Positions 26,735 through 38,633 of a stretch of 64,000 nt of DNA are shown one piece after another. Source of the DNA: Trichinella spiralis (taxonomy: Eukaryota > Nematoda > Enoplea > Trichinellida > Trichinellidae). Position 1 is the first letter of the stretch. The number at the start of each line of letters is the position of its first letter. Position numbers and translations under genes: made by a program. The stretch is from assembly GCA_000181795.3 (NCBI GenBank), contig CM012953.1, positions 12,670,218 through 12,734,217 of the forward strand. Direction: 5' to 3'. The notes under the pieces were generated by a model. It searched no databases and was not told the origin of the DNA. It saw nothing but the letters and a program-made list of their open reading frames with translations.

Positions 26735-27497
26735 TGGTGGAACTCAGATTATCCAAACACTCCGTTTTTTGAGGTCCTTCGGATAATCAGACGTTTTCAA
26801 TTTTTCAAAATGTATGTACGTAACTGAAGCGTCTATAGCTGTTATTCTCAATTAGACGCGGAAGAGTAGACATTTTGTTTATTATGCGACTTTATTTGCC
26901 CTTTACTCGCTTAAATTGCATGAACATTTATTAACGCAGCACTCTCACTGTCAGCAGACAACTTTTTGCCGTAAATTTCAAACTCGCGTATGCCATGCCG
27001 CTTTTAAAGTTTCTTAGCTAACCTGAACTACCTAAAAATGATCAATACCTAGCATAGTACTGAAAATTAGAGTTTTTTCTTGCAAAATGGTACCACTTAT
27101 TGGTTGATTAAGTGCACGTTTCTGGAGGAACCACGAGTACATTGCTGAACCAAGCGCGTTACTGATGCTTTTTTTATCGATTTTTGTGAAGAACTGCTAC
27201 TCAAAGTATTCATGTGCGACACAAAGTCAGTTAGCTGACGTAGAATGCGATAGATGTGCGCAACTGTGGACAGACCCACACCAAAACTCAGCGATTTTCC
27301 TGAGCGACTAGCCCCTCTCCACTAGTCTACAATACTTCTAGCTTTTGCTCTAAACTCAAAACCTTTTTGTTTATAGTAGTAGACATACCAGACAAAAAAA
27401 TTAGTCAACAAAAAACGTTACAGTATTAGTGAAATGAAGGTTGTCTAACCAAAAAAGTGTTCAGATAATTGAGTAACGGATAATCAGAGTTTCTCTG
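26735..27497 (-). mobile_element. pogo/Tigger-like DNA transposon, internally deleted
   Basis: Both ends are visible. The left end reads TGGTGGAACTCAGATTATCC and the inverted right end CAGAGAAACTCTGATTATCC, and each is flanked by TA (26733-26734 and 27498-27499), the target site of Tc1/mariner-pogo elements. On the minus strand, from 27386, the N-terminal helix-turn-helix of a Tigger transposase can be read (KKVLSLEQKLEVL, then two stops and a frame change). GLSTVAHIYRILRQLTDFVS follows, ending at 27097. The DDE catalytic core is missing, so the element is a 763-base deleted copy. Confidence 0.8.
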
Positions 27498-28915
27498 TAT
27501 TATTAAATCAACACAAAATATTTTTTTAAATATAATGAGCTATATTATTTCAGCTTTTATTACTTTATGATTTTTTCTTTGAGATGATGATATGCTTTTT
27601 TGTTTATAACTGCTGAGTTTAATGAATAGCAATATTGTAATTTCAGTTATCATTTTTGTAAAACTCCTACGTGCAAAAGTTAAATTTACATCAGGAAAGG
27701 AGAGCACTGCCACTCTAGGAAAATGCTACTATTTACATATTATTTGTTATGGATTTTTACTTCTTAGTTATCAACATTTTTAAAAATAATTTCTTTTATT
27801 TTTTAATATTTTACTGTACCACCATGATGTTATATATCTTCTGAACTTTTAGTGCACCATGAACACAATAGTAGTTAGTAAAACAGTGATTAATAGTTTT
27901 CATTATTCAACAACAGTTCTAGTAAAGATTAGCCAATAACAACAATAATAACCACAATGAACAACACTTATCAGTGAACAGTATTAAGAAAGGCAGAATG
28001 ATAAAAAATCAAAAGTAGGAAACATCACAGTATAATACAAACCGCCCGCTTACAACACCGTATAAAATCAGCTCAAATAATGGAACAATCCATCTCAATT
28101 TGGGTTTTAAAGTATTGTTTAAAGTTTATAAAGCTTGTTTTGCTTTAAGTTCTTTCTCATTAATTAAACAAAGAAAATAATTTTAGTCATTCGCCTAATC
28201 ACTGATCAAAGCTGAATAACTAATAAAATACTATGAGTCATTCGCCAATTAACATTCAAACGATGCATAGATTATCAGTGAACAGCCAATCAAAGAAAGG
28301 AGGTCAAATGTTGGACAAACGGCGAGTACCCCAGATGCAACTTTAAAAGCAAAAATGTACTGGTAAATAAATATTTATAATTCAAAATAGATTTGTCTTC
28401 ATTTTTCGCATATTTTACATATATATCATATTTTTTTATAAGTATATAATTTTCAACTCTATCACATTGTTAGCGTAATTTGCGTTGCATTATGAAATCT
28501 TTTTCCAACCCTCTTAAGATGGGTATATTTCTGGTAGATATTTTTTATCATTGATTTTCTAATAAAATATTTCAATCAACATTAATTATTCACATATTTT
28601 TTTTTCATTTAATTTTTTGTGGCCCACTGAAAACAGTAAAATTTAAATGATTAGAATTATAATTCTCTGTTTTTTATTATACAAGAAAAAGTTGCTACAA
28701 TTTTGTTTAAAATAACACTCACAGTCAAATATGATAGTAAAAATTTTGATTTCAAAAAGGCAATGAGAAACAAATCTGAAATTTGATGAGGTACGTTGGC
28801 ATAAATGATGGCGGAATTTTGGAATTAAGTGAAACTGTTTATTCATGTTCATTTTTCTAAAAAATTGCTTCAAAACAATATTTATGCAAAAGTCAAACAA
28901 GACATATATATATAT
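27498..28915. other. AT-rich intergenic region
   Basis: No coding region supported. It contains family B copy 2 (28155-28312) and a weaker related stretch near 27925-27990. It ends in a short TA run that is the copia target site. Confidence 0.4.
28155..28312 (+). repeat. dispersed repeat family B, copy 2 (diverged)
   Basis: It shares ATTAATTAAACAAAGAA, AACTAATAAAATAC-ATGAGTCATT, GCCAATTAACATTCAAACGA and TCAGTGAACAGCCAATCAAA with 5000-5215 and 37045-37256, in the same order and orientation. Confidence 0.5.
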
Positions 28916-29107
28916 TGTTGGGACTGTTAGCTTCGACGACGAAAGGGTTGCAGCTTAATGGATCAAACACACAGAATCACAAGCACAAGCGAACGTCAGT
29001 AGAACACACACGGAGAGCACACAAAAAAACTATGAAAATGATACAGCATATGGAGGTACAGTATATTAAGAATTAGTTATATGGGGATGACGGCGTGATT
29101 TTCAACA
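28916..29107 (-). repeat. copia 3' LTR (192 bases)
   Basis: It begins TGTTGGGACTG and ends TTTTCAACA on the plus strand. It aligns with 33059-33240 from TTCGACGAC through GATGACGGCGT, with small gaps; this copy is about 10 bases longer. Confidence 0.88.
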
Positions 29108-32100
29108 TTCCCACTTCACGCTGCCATCCCAATTAGCTTCACACGAGCAGCCAGACGACTCGCTGTAGGGCCTTTGTAAACATGTCGGCTGCATTGTCTG
29201 CACTTGGTATCTGCCGCATTTCTATTTCACCTTCTTGTATTTTTTCTTTGACAAAATGGTGCCTTATATCAATGTGACTTGTCCTTGCTGACGATGATTG
29301 ACCGGTGCTGATGCTAACGGCTGCACTATTGCCGCATAGCAGAGTAGGCTTGCTAGTCTCTTTTTTCAACTCAATGAGCGATGAGCGTAGGCCATGCGGT
29401 TTCTTGTGCAGCGTGGCTTAGGGCCATGTATTCAGCTTCTGTTGTTGATAACGCTACCGTCCGCTGCTTCTTTGATGACCATGCTATCACTGCACTAGAG
29501 TGACACACAACGCATCCAGAGATGGATCGACGATCATCTCTGTCATTGGCCCAGTCGGCATCGGAATACACGGTGAGTGCGTTCTCAGTCCGCTTGTACA
29601 CTACTTTCCCACTCTTTGTGTACTTCAAGTATCAAAAGATGCGCTTAACGGCAGTCAAATGTGCCTTTCCAGGGTTATCAAAAAACGACTGACAATCCCC
29701 ACTGCCTGGCAAATGTCTGGATCACAACTTTGACTCAAATAAACCAGGCATCTGACGGCTTCTCTGTATGGTACAGTGTGCATCCGCTTTGTTTCACCAT
29801 CACTCCTCAGCATCATGGCATTCGATAGAACCTGGTTAGGGTCCAACGGTGCTTCTGCAGTCGGACATTCTGAATCAGTGCAGCATTTCCTTGATGTACT
29901 GCTCCTGGTCAATTGGCAGTGTGCTATTTTCAACGTCTTGCACGATTGTGATTCCTAGGCACCAATGGGCTTTACCAAGATCTTTCATTTTGAAACGCTC
30001 ACACAACACCGTCTTCAATTCATTTTTTGATCATTCGTTGTTTGAGAGTATGAGCAATTGAGTATGAGAGTACGGTGAGGAAATTGTTGTTTTTCCAAAG
30101 GAAGTAGATACAGAGCTTGTTCTTCAACCTGTTCAGCCTGAAACTCTGAAGGGTGTCATCCAGCATTCCGTACCATGCACGACTCGCTTGCTTCAGACCG
30201 TAGATGGATTTTCGTAGCCGGCAGTACTTGTTGCTTTCATCAGCAACACCAATCGGTAGTTCCATGTATATTTCTTAATTAAGGCTCAGATTCAGGAAGG
30301 CAGTCACAACGTCCATTTGTTCTACTTCGAAATTGTACTTCGCTGCCAATGACAGAAGATAGCGCAGCGAAGAATGGCCTAGTGTCGGGGCGAACGTGTC
30401 TTCATAGTCAATTCCTTGCAGTTGTGAGTATATTTTGGCCACAAGTCGCGCTTTTCGTTTCTCAATCGTCCCATCTTCTTTATACTTCGTTTTGAAGACC
30501 CATTTATTTTTGATGGCTTCTTGTGTGGAGGCAAGACGGCAGGTTCCCATGATTGGTTTTCGCAATGGGATGCCAATTCTTCGTTGATCGCCTTCAGCCA
30601 CTCCATGGCATCCGGACGATTCACAGCCTCTTCATAGCTGATGGGATCGCTTTGCTCACGCACTTGGGCCTGAAAAAGAAGAAAATCCGAGTTAAATATG
30701 TTTCGATTAGGAATACGGTTTCGTAATGGTCTCCTTAGTTCTTCTGGCGACGACTTCGCTGACGGTTGTGGAATTTGTACAATGGACTCATCACTATCGG
30801 TGTCCACTTTAGGTGTCTCAGTCAAACCACCGTCTCGAGGAGTCCATACAATTACTGGCTCTTCTCCAACGTCTGGATTTGGAAGAGGATTTGTCGATCC
30901 TTCCTTTGACGCCTGGGTGCCAGGGAACCGTGATTCCAAGAACTTCACGTCTCTCGTGACGTACATCTTTTTCGTTTTACATTACGGTATCGTTTGCTGG
31001 TTTCACAGTAATCAACGAAGATCCGTTTTTTGGATTTCAGATCCCACTTCTTTTGTTGTCCTGAGGGTACGTGGACCATTGCCAAACAGCCAAAGACTTT
31101 TAAGTGCGCCAAGTTTGGCTTACGTCCAGACCAAGCCTCTTCTGGAGTCATCTTTCACAGAGCCTTTGTGGGGCATCTGTTTCGCAGGTAGTTGGCTGTG
31201 CCCACAGCTTTCGCACACAAATCTGGGTTCAAGTTGACATCTATCAACATCGTTCTGGTCTTTTCCACAAGCGTTCGGTTCATCCTTTCTGCAACGCCAT
31301 TTTGTTGAGGCGTTTCAGGAATCGTCCGTTCGTGACGAATGCCTTTTCTGGCCAGAAATTCTGCGAACATGCTGTTCATGTATTCGCGCCCATTATCGGT
31401 TCGCAGGCACTTCACCTTTTTCGAAACCGTTCGAAGTTTGCCTTTCCACCAATGCGATGAAGTCTTTGAACTTCGGCAGGGCTTCATTCTTGTGCTTCAG
31501 GAAGTACACAAAGGATTTCCGTGAGAAATCATCGATGAATGAAAGGAAGTATCGAGCACCACCAACGAACGCTACTTGCAAGGGTCCACATATGCCTGAG
31601 TGTACCAGCTCAAGAACGTCTTTTGATCTCTTTGTGGCCAATTTCGAAAAGGACGAACGACACTTTTTGCCTTTCAGACAAGTGACACAATCCGTTTTTG
31701 TGATTGCATCAGATGGAATGCCAGTTGCTTGCCCATCTTGCAAGAGCTTCATTGATCTACGACTTAAATGCCCTAGTCGACGGTGCCACAGGTCGGGGAT
31801 ATCCTGCATAGCCATAGCCCAATGGTCACACCGATTTAGCTGATACAGTCCATTATATTGCATCGCAGTACCGAGAATATGTTGTCTCAGGACTTTAACA
31901 CCTATGTCGACTATTCGGCAACCGTATTCGTCGAAGATCAACGTTTTCTTTTGTGCGGCTATTCGACTTACCGACAGGAGATTCAGGGCCAGTTCCGGAG
32001 CATGTCGAACGTCGTGGGCCACCATCGTCTTCTCAGTAGCAAGGGGAATTTTCACAACGCCGCATTCCCTTAGTCGATATATTTCTTCCATTGGCAATGG

Positions 32101-33058
32101 CCACTGTGTGTGCAGTACGACCGTTGTACTCTTCCATCCAATCGTCGCGATGAGTCAGATGCGTTGTGGCGCCGGAATCTAAGAACCAATCTTTGTCGCC
32201 ATTAGTTGCCTTTTGAATCAGGAGACAGCTTGCAGCAAAATTTGTGTTTGCTGCTAAGTGCTTTTCTGATTTCTTCTGATTTCTCATAGACCGGCGATCG
32301 CTTATCACAAAGGGACATTTTGCAAGGATGTGTCCCGTTTGCTTGCATTTAAAACATCTTCGATTGTAACGTTCCTTGGCCTTCTCTTTAGCATTCTGGC
32401 TCACAAAAGCACAGCTCTCATCCTTGGACAATGGTGAAGCAAGTTGTTGAACGTTATTTGCAGTAACAAGCTCTTGATGAATTTCATCGTAATTTTCTGA
32501 TTCGATCCTTGGATGCCAAGTATCAGAGGTTAGAATTCGGTCGGCAATCCACCAAGGATTATGCCACCAACCGTTTCATCGTCCAGAGATTTTCCAATCG
32601 CCTCTAGCTGATCCGCGATACCAGTAATACGGTCGATATAAGCTGCCACCGATCCGCATTCTTCGAATCAGGTCTTCAACAGTGACGAGTAGAGGCCAGT
32701 ACGACGCACCAAACCGTTGTTTTAATAGGCGCACGCTTGCTTGGCCGTTACCGCCTTGCGGACATCACCACTAGCACAGAGCTTGATTGACAAATTTATC
32801 TTTGCCAATGCTCGCTGGTCCAGCTCATGATCGGCATTTTCATTTTTTACACAGTGCCATAAGCCAGCATCCACTAAGTAATTCTTCATGGCGAACTTCC
32901 ACTCAGAACAATTTGTACCATCCAAATGTTTCGACTCTGGCAGGCCACCAACTGCAGAAGCCAGGACCGTAGGCTTCCTCGAGGCAAGCTGTGCTTGCCG
33001 GGCCTGGACTTTCTCGATCAACTGGCTAACAACTTGATCCAATAGACGCAGAGGAAGC

Positions 33059-33240
33059 GTGCTGGGCCCATAACCATTCGACGACAAAAAGGTTGCATCA
33101 AACACACAGAATCACAAGCACAAGCTAACGTCAGTAGAACACACAGAGAGCACACAAAAAAACTATGAAAACTATACAGTATATGGGGGTACAGTATATT
33201 AATAATTAGGTATATGGGGATGACGGCGTAATTTCCAACA
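33059..33240 (-). repeat. copia 5' LTR (182 bases)
   Basis: It starts TGCTGGGCCCATAACC and ends ATTTCCAACA. Compared with the other LTR it carries a 6-8 base deletion after GGTTG and scattered changes, which implies an old insertion. The gag frame begins inside it at 33105. Confidence 0.85.
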
Positions 33241-33827
33241 TATATATATATAATTCATAAACTTTAATTTAATAATGTTATAGTATGTTATGTTATAATT
33301 GATAAATTTTAACTTGTCTGTCAGTAATTCCCCAGGATGCTTCATCGGTAATAGGTCAGAAATTTTTTCTTATCTAGAAATAAAAATGACTATGTAATTT
33401 TGTGAACAGATGTGAATTCTGTTGAAGTTCACGGTTTTACGTGAAATAGCGCAAAGATTTCCTTCTTTTTCCATATTCTTTCATTCTTTTTCCATATCCT
33501 CATTGTACATAATTTAGATAAGAATAAGGGATTTATTCAAACCAGTCTTATTTCAAATCCAAAGAAGTGAACAAATCTATTTTATATGACGTGCAAATTA
33601 AAGCACTTTTACATCCTTTATGACAGTTTTCATAGCATCCATATTGTTACTTTTAATGTTTTTGAAATTTATTAAAATTAGCTATTTATATAGCAATTTA
33701 TGCACCTTTCTTATTCATAGAGATATTCTTTATGAGCTCCACATTTTTTTCAGTTTTCATTTGATAATGTTTAGTATAATCAACATTTTTGAAAATCATT
33801 ATTTCATTATTATTACTGCATTTGTAA

Positions 33828-34476
33828 AAAGTGTCAAATTTTCACAAATACTTGCCACCTCTATACTTACACCCCGTCGCCGATGCCTTATAATCCCACG
33901 CAATTGTCTGAAATCTACAAGGGATATCATGAATCGTCTACTGATTTTCATGTTAAATATTTATTCCATATTTAGTTTTCTATTCGTTTGATTGAATGTA
34001 TGACAGTCAAAATCATTGCCAGAAGTAAATGGACTGTCCAGCGCATTTTTTTAAAAAGCATTGTGACTATAGTATTTACTTCATACATTACGCATTTACT
34101 CAAATTTCGCGTTATTTTTACGCTGCATGCTGCTAGCATGAAAGCGGACATTCTGCACTTTCAGACATATCTGAACTAGTTGAGCAATGTATGTCAAACG
34201 CTGAAATCGCGGGATATCTTCTGACGTAAACAAAACTCCCGTTCGCAGCGTCTCCTTTCCCTTCACCCTACTGTTTTCATCTTTCTCATCTTAGCATTAG
34301 GGGTTATTTAGCCTCATAGTTTGATTAAGTCATTGTCAGTACAGTTATAGTGTGGAACCTCATAAGCGGAATCAACTTTGCACTGAACCTGCATAGCCAC
34401 AGCATACATACACCCTAGGGTCTAAAAATAAACTTTATCTTTTTGGCGGTTTTGAAATCTGTGAATGTTGAGGGGC
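33828..34476 (-). repeat. dispersed repeat family C, copy 2 (inverted)
   Basis: The reverse complement aligns end to end with 23208-23865 (for example the segment around GTCCATTTACTTCTGGCAAT and the shared GTAAACAAACCTCCCGTTC-like stretch). The two copies face each other across about 10 kb. Confidence 0.75.
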
Positions 34477-34747
34477 AGTTGTATATAAATCATAATTACC
34501 TTCTGTTCATTCGTTTTCTTGAGAAAAGAATTGGGGACTGACATATGAAGATGAAAATTTGCTTTAGAAATATTGAAAACGGAGCCACCCATGAGAAACA
34601 GGATTAATCCTATTGGAGAGATTTAAAATTTTCGTCTGATTTAATAAGAAATGCTACTGCTTTATTACACATTGCAGAAAACATTAACAAATTGAAATGA
34701 AAAACAACTAGGAAGAGATTATAATTTTGGTGATTTGGTCTACTTCG

Positions 34748-34836
34748 TGCCAAATTTTCACTGCCCTATTTTAGTGGTCGTTCAACGCGCTATTTTACTG
34801 GACGTTCGTTCCGTTGTTTTATTGGTTAATTGAAAC
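34748..34836 (-). repeat. dispersed repeat family A, copy 4 (inverted)
   Basis: The reverse complement gives CCAATAAAACAACGGAACGA, CAGTAAAATAGCGCGTTGAA and CACTAAAATAGGGCAGTGAA, followed by AATTTGG. It has three units, like copies 2 and 3. Confidence 0.6.
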
Positions 34837-35879
34837 AAACTCAAGATAAGCATTAAATAATCAAAAATTAAATAGTTTTGAAATGTAATTATTTGACGAA
34901 CCTTAATTAAAATCAACTAATTTTTTGAATGAAATCTGAATAAAATGGCGTTTTTTATACTGTATTAATTTAATGAAAAATTCACTTCTGGTACAAGAAT
35001 ATCTGTTTCTATATTTCATTGCAATTTTGTGAATTTTTAAATATATCTAGAGTTTTAGGTTTATTTCCTATGTGTGTGAAAAGCCATTTGACAAAATATT
35101 TGTTTTTGGACAATACATTATTTCCCAACCTTTCATACTCAAATGTGGACTCTAAATTTCAACAGAAAAAGTCACTTTGCTCAAATTTTGTTGTTAGTTG
35201 AAGTTTTAACAACTGTATTGTCATTCACTAAAACTAAAAAATATAAATACATTTAAAAAGTATATCATTTTTAAAAACACAGCGACTAAAAATCTTTTAT
35301 TTTTTCATAAAACTAACCACTGATAAGAAACCAGTATTTGACAAATATAATGCATAAGAGCGACAACGAATGAAATTTAGATGTGTGCATCAGAGCAGCA
35401 ACTAATGAAATTTGCTGCAAAATAGTAGGCGGAGTTCATTTGGGAAAATCAGGTCTATCCCATCATGATCGATGAAAAAGATTACATTGAAACCTACCGG
35501 GTAAATGAGCACCTGTTATATAATACGGATAAAAAGGTGGTTTTGGAAATGCAAAGTACAAAAGTCAACCATCATGGCCATCTACGACAAAGAAGTAGAA
35601 GCCTCTGCCGAGTCATCTACGGTTTCCAGGTCAGTTTCCAGATTTTATATGTGTGAGGGTCACAATGTACTACAATCAGGTAAAACGCTTCTCCAGACTT
35701 TCCTAGCTGACTGATGCATACTGAACCGCAGAAGTGCCAGAATGCCCATTTTCAACAACAGGCTGATGTAAACTTCTGTTGTGTATGTGTAACAAAATTT
35801 ATTTAAAATATTTATAAAAATGTTTACATACTTTATTAATAATATTAATCATTGTGATGATGGACCAGCCTTTGACGGC

Positions 35880-36715
35880 TCGATCTTGGGTTTCTTGTTG
35901 ATGAAACTATCAGGCTTTAACTATCTCTCTTCTGATTTCTCTGATGTAGGATTGCATGATAACAAGATATCATTTCAAGAACACCTCGTCTTGATTTGGA
36001 ACTCTGCTCATAATCAGTATCCTGTTCTACGAATTGGTCCATGATTTGTGCACTATTAGTGATAATGTTCTTGAGGAATTCTGTTGTTAGAGTTCTCACA
36101 CGTATATCCTTTTTCAAATCAATGACTGTTGCTTCATTATCAGTGCATAGCTGTGCCAGTTGTTTCAGGTCAGCATTGCTAAGGTTCTCGTCATGTGATT
36201 CCAATAACTGCTAATCAACTTCCTTATCACCACTATTTCCACTTCATGGGCCAGTTCACTGATGTCTTTCACTACTGATTTCCTTTCGAGTTCATCCAAG
36301 ATGCTACATGCTTCTTGCCTACCAGCCTCCAGACTCTGTCCATACATCGTTAGCTATTTATAGCATCCATAATGTTGTAATTCTTTCAAAATTGCATGAC
36401 GGATTGTTGGCCTACACTTTCCGCTTTCTGTAAAAGGGTCTTAAATGTGCGGCGTGGTTCGTAAGCCTTAAAATTCAATATCAGTATCTGGTCCATTAGC
36501 TGCAGCAATGAAGTGTTATAGAGTAGAGGGTAAACTACTTCAACAGGAATGCAGGTTTGCAGTAACTCAAGATTTTCTGGGTGGCCAGGAGCATTATCGA
36601 GCAACAACAATGCTTTTGGTTCCATGCTTTTCTCCTCACAATAGCGCTTTACAGACTGACAAAAATATTTGGATATCTTACCCATGGTATATATTGTAAT
36701 AAAGTTCATATTTGT
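35880..36715 (-). pseudogene. pogo/Tigger transposase remnant, C-terminal half
   Basis: The minus strand from 36709 reads KRYCEEKSMEPKALLLLDNA then PGH, the second catalytic Asp region of Tigger DDE transposases. VEVVYPLLYNTSLLQLMDQ and FKAYEPRRTF follow, where intact relatives have PNTTS-QPMDQ. After 36386 the frame shifts; 36347-36165 and 36204-35917 continue with the Tigger tail (ESHDENLSNADLKQLAQL). The N-terminal DNA-binding part and first Asp are absent. It may derive from the same family as the deleted copy at 26735-27497, which kept the opposite half. Confidence 0.8.
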
Positions 36716-37044
36716 TTGTTGTTGTAAAATGGAAATTTATATATTATATATTTACTTAGTTCTGAAGCGCTTATATCGAATGACAAAAAAGGTTTCTGTG
36801 CAAAACAGTCTGTTGAACAGCGTAGACTTGAAGAAATAAAATGCAAAAGCAAACTTACAAGAATAAAATTGAGTAATAACATAACCTTTTGTTATCAGTA
36901 GAATGTAAAGCGCAGAAGCTTTTTAATAGCAGCATTTTCAGTCTAAAAACAAATACACTCTACTACGCATTATAACCAAAAGCTTTCTCTTTAAAAATGA
37001 TAAATGCTTCTTTATGTTCATATAAGGTAATTTAATAATAATAC

Positions 37045-37256
37045 ACCCCATATTTGGAAAATCGTTGATAAACAACAATCCTCCAATCAATAATTAAAAC
37101 AAAGAACAAATCAAATGGCACAAGTTATTCGCCCAATTACTTATCATAATGATTAGCTAATAAAGCAGCAGAAGTCTTTAGCCAATTACCAATCATTCGC
37201 GGGCAACCTATCACAAAAAGGAAGAGGAGTTGGGAAAAATGGGCATTCGATAAATG
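37045..37256 (+). repeat. dispersed repeat family B, copy 3
   Basis: It aligns along its length with 5000-5215, from TTTGGAAAATCGTTGATAAAC to GTTGGGAAAAATGGG, in the same orientation. It ends about 30 bases before a gypsy LTR fragment. Confidence 0.65.
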
Positions 37257-37287
37257 AAGTTTCAAGTGAATGTGCTTTAGAAAATTG

Positions 37288-38094
37288 TGCAGCGGACATG
37301 GACCGAGCTAATGAAATTTTTCCTGCAGAAAATGAAGAGGAAGAAAACTAAAGCTTCCATATGAAGAATTGGACATGAAGATCGGAGACGGAGTACGGTA
37401 GTGGTTGTTAACATGAGCGGTTGACGAGTTGCCAGAAAAGTGTGTTCGTTGTTACATCGTCGTCGGTCCTTGCTTCTGATTGTTTAATAAAGTATATACT
37501 CATTGTTTGTCCCGCCGGGTAGAGCTCGCGGCGGACTGAGTCGCTAAGAAGATAGCGAGCGGCCATGCCGTGGTCAGAAGGCGGAACCCTGCTGAGGCAG
37601 AGGAAGTCTTCCAGCCTCTCCAGCCATTCGACGGAATCCATCTCTGGACTAAAAGCAGGGGCGGGCGTTAGTAGTCACCTCGGTACGCCGATGGCATCAT
37701 TTCCCGGACAGGCCCCCATTGTAACGGGCTGCTGCCTCGAGCAGGCTCGTCCGCTTCTTCCACCAGATTATTGGCGCGTCCATCGCTATTTGGCGACGGG
37801 CCGGTATTGATCGGCGCATTTCCTTTCCTTTCTGTCTCGCGCTTTCCTGATGGCATTGCGACAATAAAACAACAAACAATGAGTATATACTTTATTAAAC
37901 AATCAGAAACAAGGATCGACGACGATGTAACAACGTACACACTTTTCTGGGAACTTGCCAACCGCTCCTGTCAACAACCACTACCGTACTCCGACTCCGA
38001 TCTTCATGTCTAATTCTTCATACGGTAGCTTTAGTTTTCTTCCTCTTCATTTTCTTCAGGAAAAATTTCATTAGCTCGATCTATGTCCGCTGCA
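37288..38094 (-). mobile_element. rearranged Ty3/gypsy fragment: gag start between two head-on LTRs
   Basis: The right LTR (37720-38094, minus strand, TGCAGC...GTTACA) is followed by one base and a primer-binding site TGGGGGCCTGTCCGGGAA (minus strand, 37718-37701), resembling the tRNA-Pro type. Next is a gag frame starting at 37641 (MDSVEWLERLEDFLCLSRVP) that ends abruptly at 37511. From 37510 leftward to 37288 lies the first about 223 bases of the same LTR in the opposite orientation. The two LTR parts are about 90% alike, and similarity stops exactly at TGCAGCGGACAT on both sides, which fixes the LTR edge. No protease, polymerase or integrase is present. Confidence 0.75.
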
Positions 38095-38633
38095 CCGATA
38101 AAAAAGAAATTTTGCCTTTGAAAAGTGTGTTTTGCTGAGTGAAACTGTCTTATCTGTTGTAACTTCTCAAAGGTCAAAGAGCTAGAACCAGTGCGAACGG
38201 TATGGTACAAAATGCGCTTCAGCAATGGCCAGTAATTAAGCGTTAAACAATGGGCACCTTGCAAAACAATTGAATTCACATTCATGCAACGCAGTATTTA
38301 TGTTTAATATTTGGCCAGATTTTATTGCATACATAGGGACTTTATTTAATGTTCAAATTGAAAATACGCAAAGCAGTTTTGTCTACTATCCTGAATTTTA
38401 TTAACTTCCATCTACCGTATGAAACGTGATGTTGCACTTGATGAACTGTGCTGTATTGTATGCTATATAATAAAGAATAATAAAATAAAATACAAGTATA
38501 ATGTAATTTAATATATTATTATGTATATTTTAATACATTATACTATCACTTAAATTTTTATCTTACTGTACATTATTCAAACTTGCTGTAGTGACGGTTG
38601 TAGAAGTGTTAGGGAACTTGCAATTATGACATA
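38095..38633. other. upstream region of the C9orf72 homologue
   Basis: AT-rich, with nothing recognised beyond a minus-strand open frame (38285-38031) that runs by chance into the LTR. About 50 bases before the C9orf72 ATG the sequence is mixed and could be leader. Confidence 0.4.

Larger units (their letters stand above)
28916..33240 (-). mobile_element. Ty1/copia LTR retrotransposon, complete outline but inactive
   Basis: The element is 4,325 bases with LTRs at both ends and a TATAT duplication on each side (inside a TA run, so not unique). Minus-strand order is gag (33105-32722, with a copia-type WKFAMKNYLVDAGLWHCV block), CCHC knuckle CFKCKQTGHILAKC (about 32360-32300), protease region, integrase (32097-31155), reverse transcriptase (30601-30020) and RNase H (29628-29139, DADWANDRDDRRSISGC and STTEAEYMALS). 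Order integrase-before-RT defines copia. It is dead: there are several frame changes, the first integrase Asp in the VHSD-type motif reads VHSG, and the RT YVDD motif is deleted after GLKQASRAWYGML. A purine tract lies directly inside the left LTR (29108-29120, minus strand). Confidence 0.92.
33241..35879. other. gene-poor AT-rich region with repeats
   Basis: No gene recognised. It contains the inverted family C copy (33828-34476) and family A copy 4 (34748-34836). From about 35440 the sequence is probably the 3' part of the Tigger remnant that continues to 36715. Confidence 0.45.

Noticed and set aside
30698-31237. 179-codon plus-strand frame within the copia element
   Set aside because: It is antisense to the integrase and RT regions, which have clear copia motifs on the minus strand.
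38031-38285. 84-codon minus-strand frame near the gypsy fragment
   Set aside because: Its last 21 codons lie inside the LTR and recur in the inverted LTR copy; the upstream part is host flank with no homology to the other flank, so the frame is chance.
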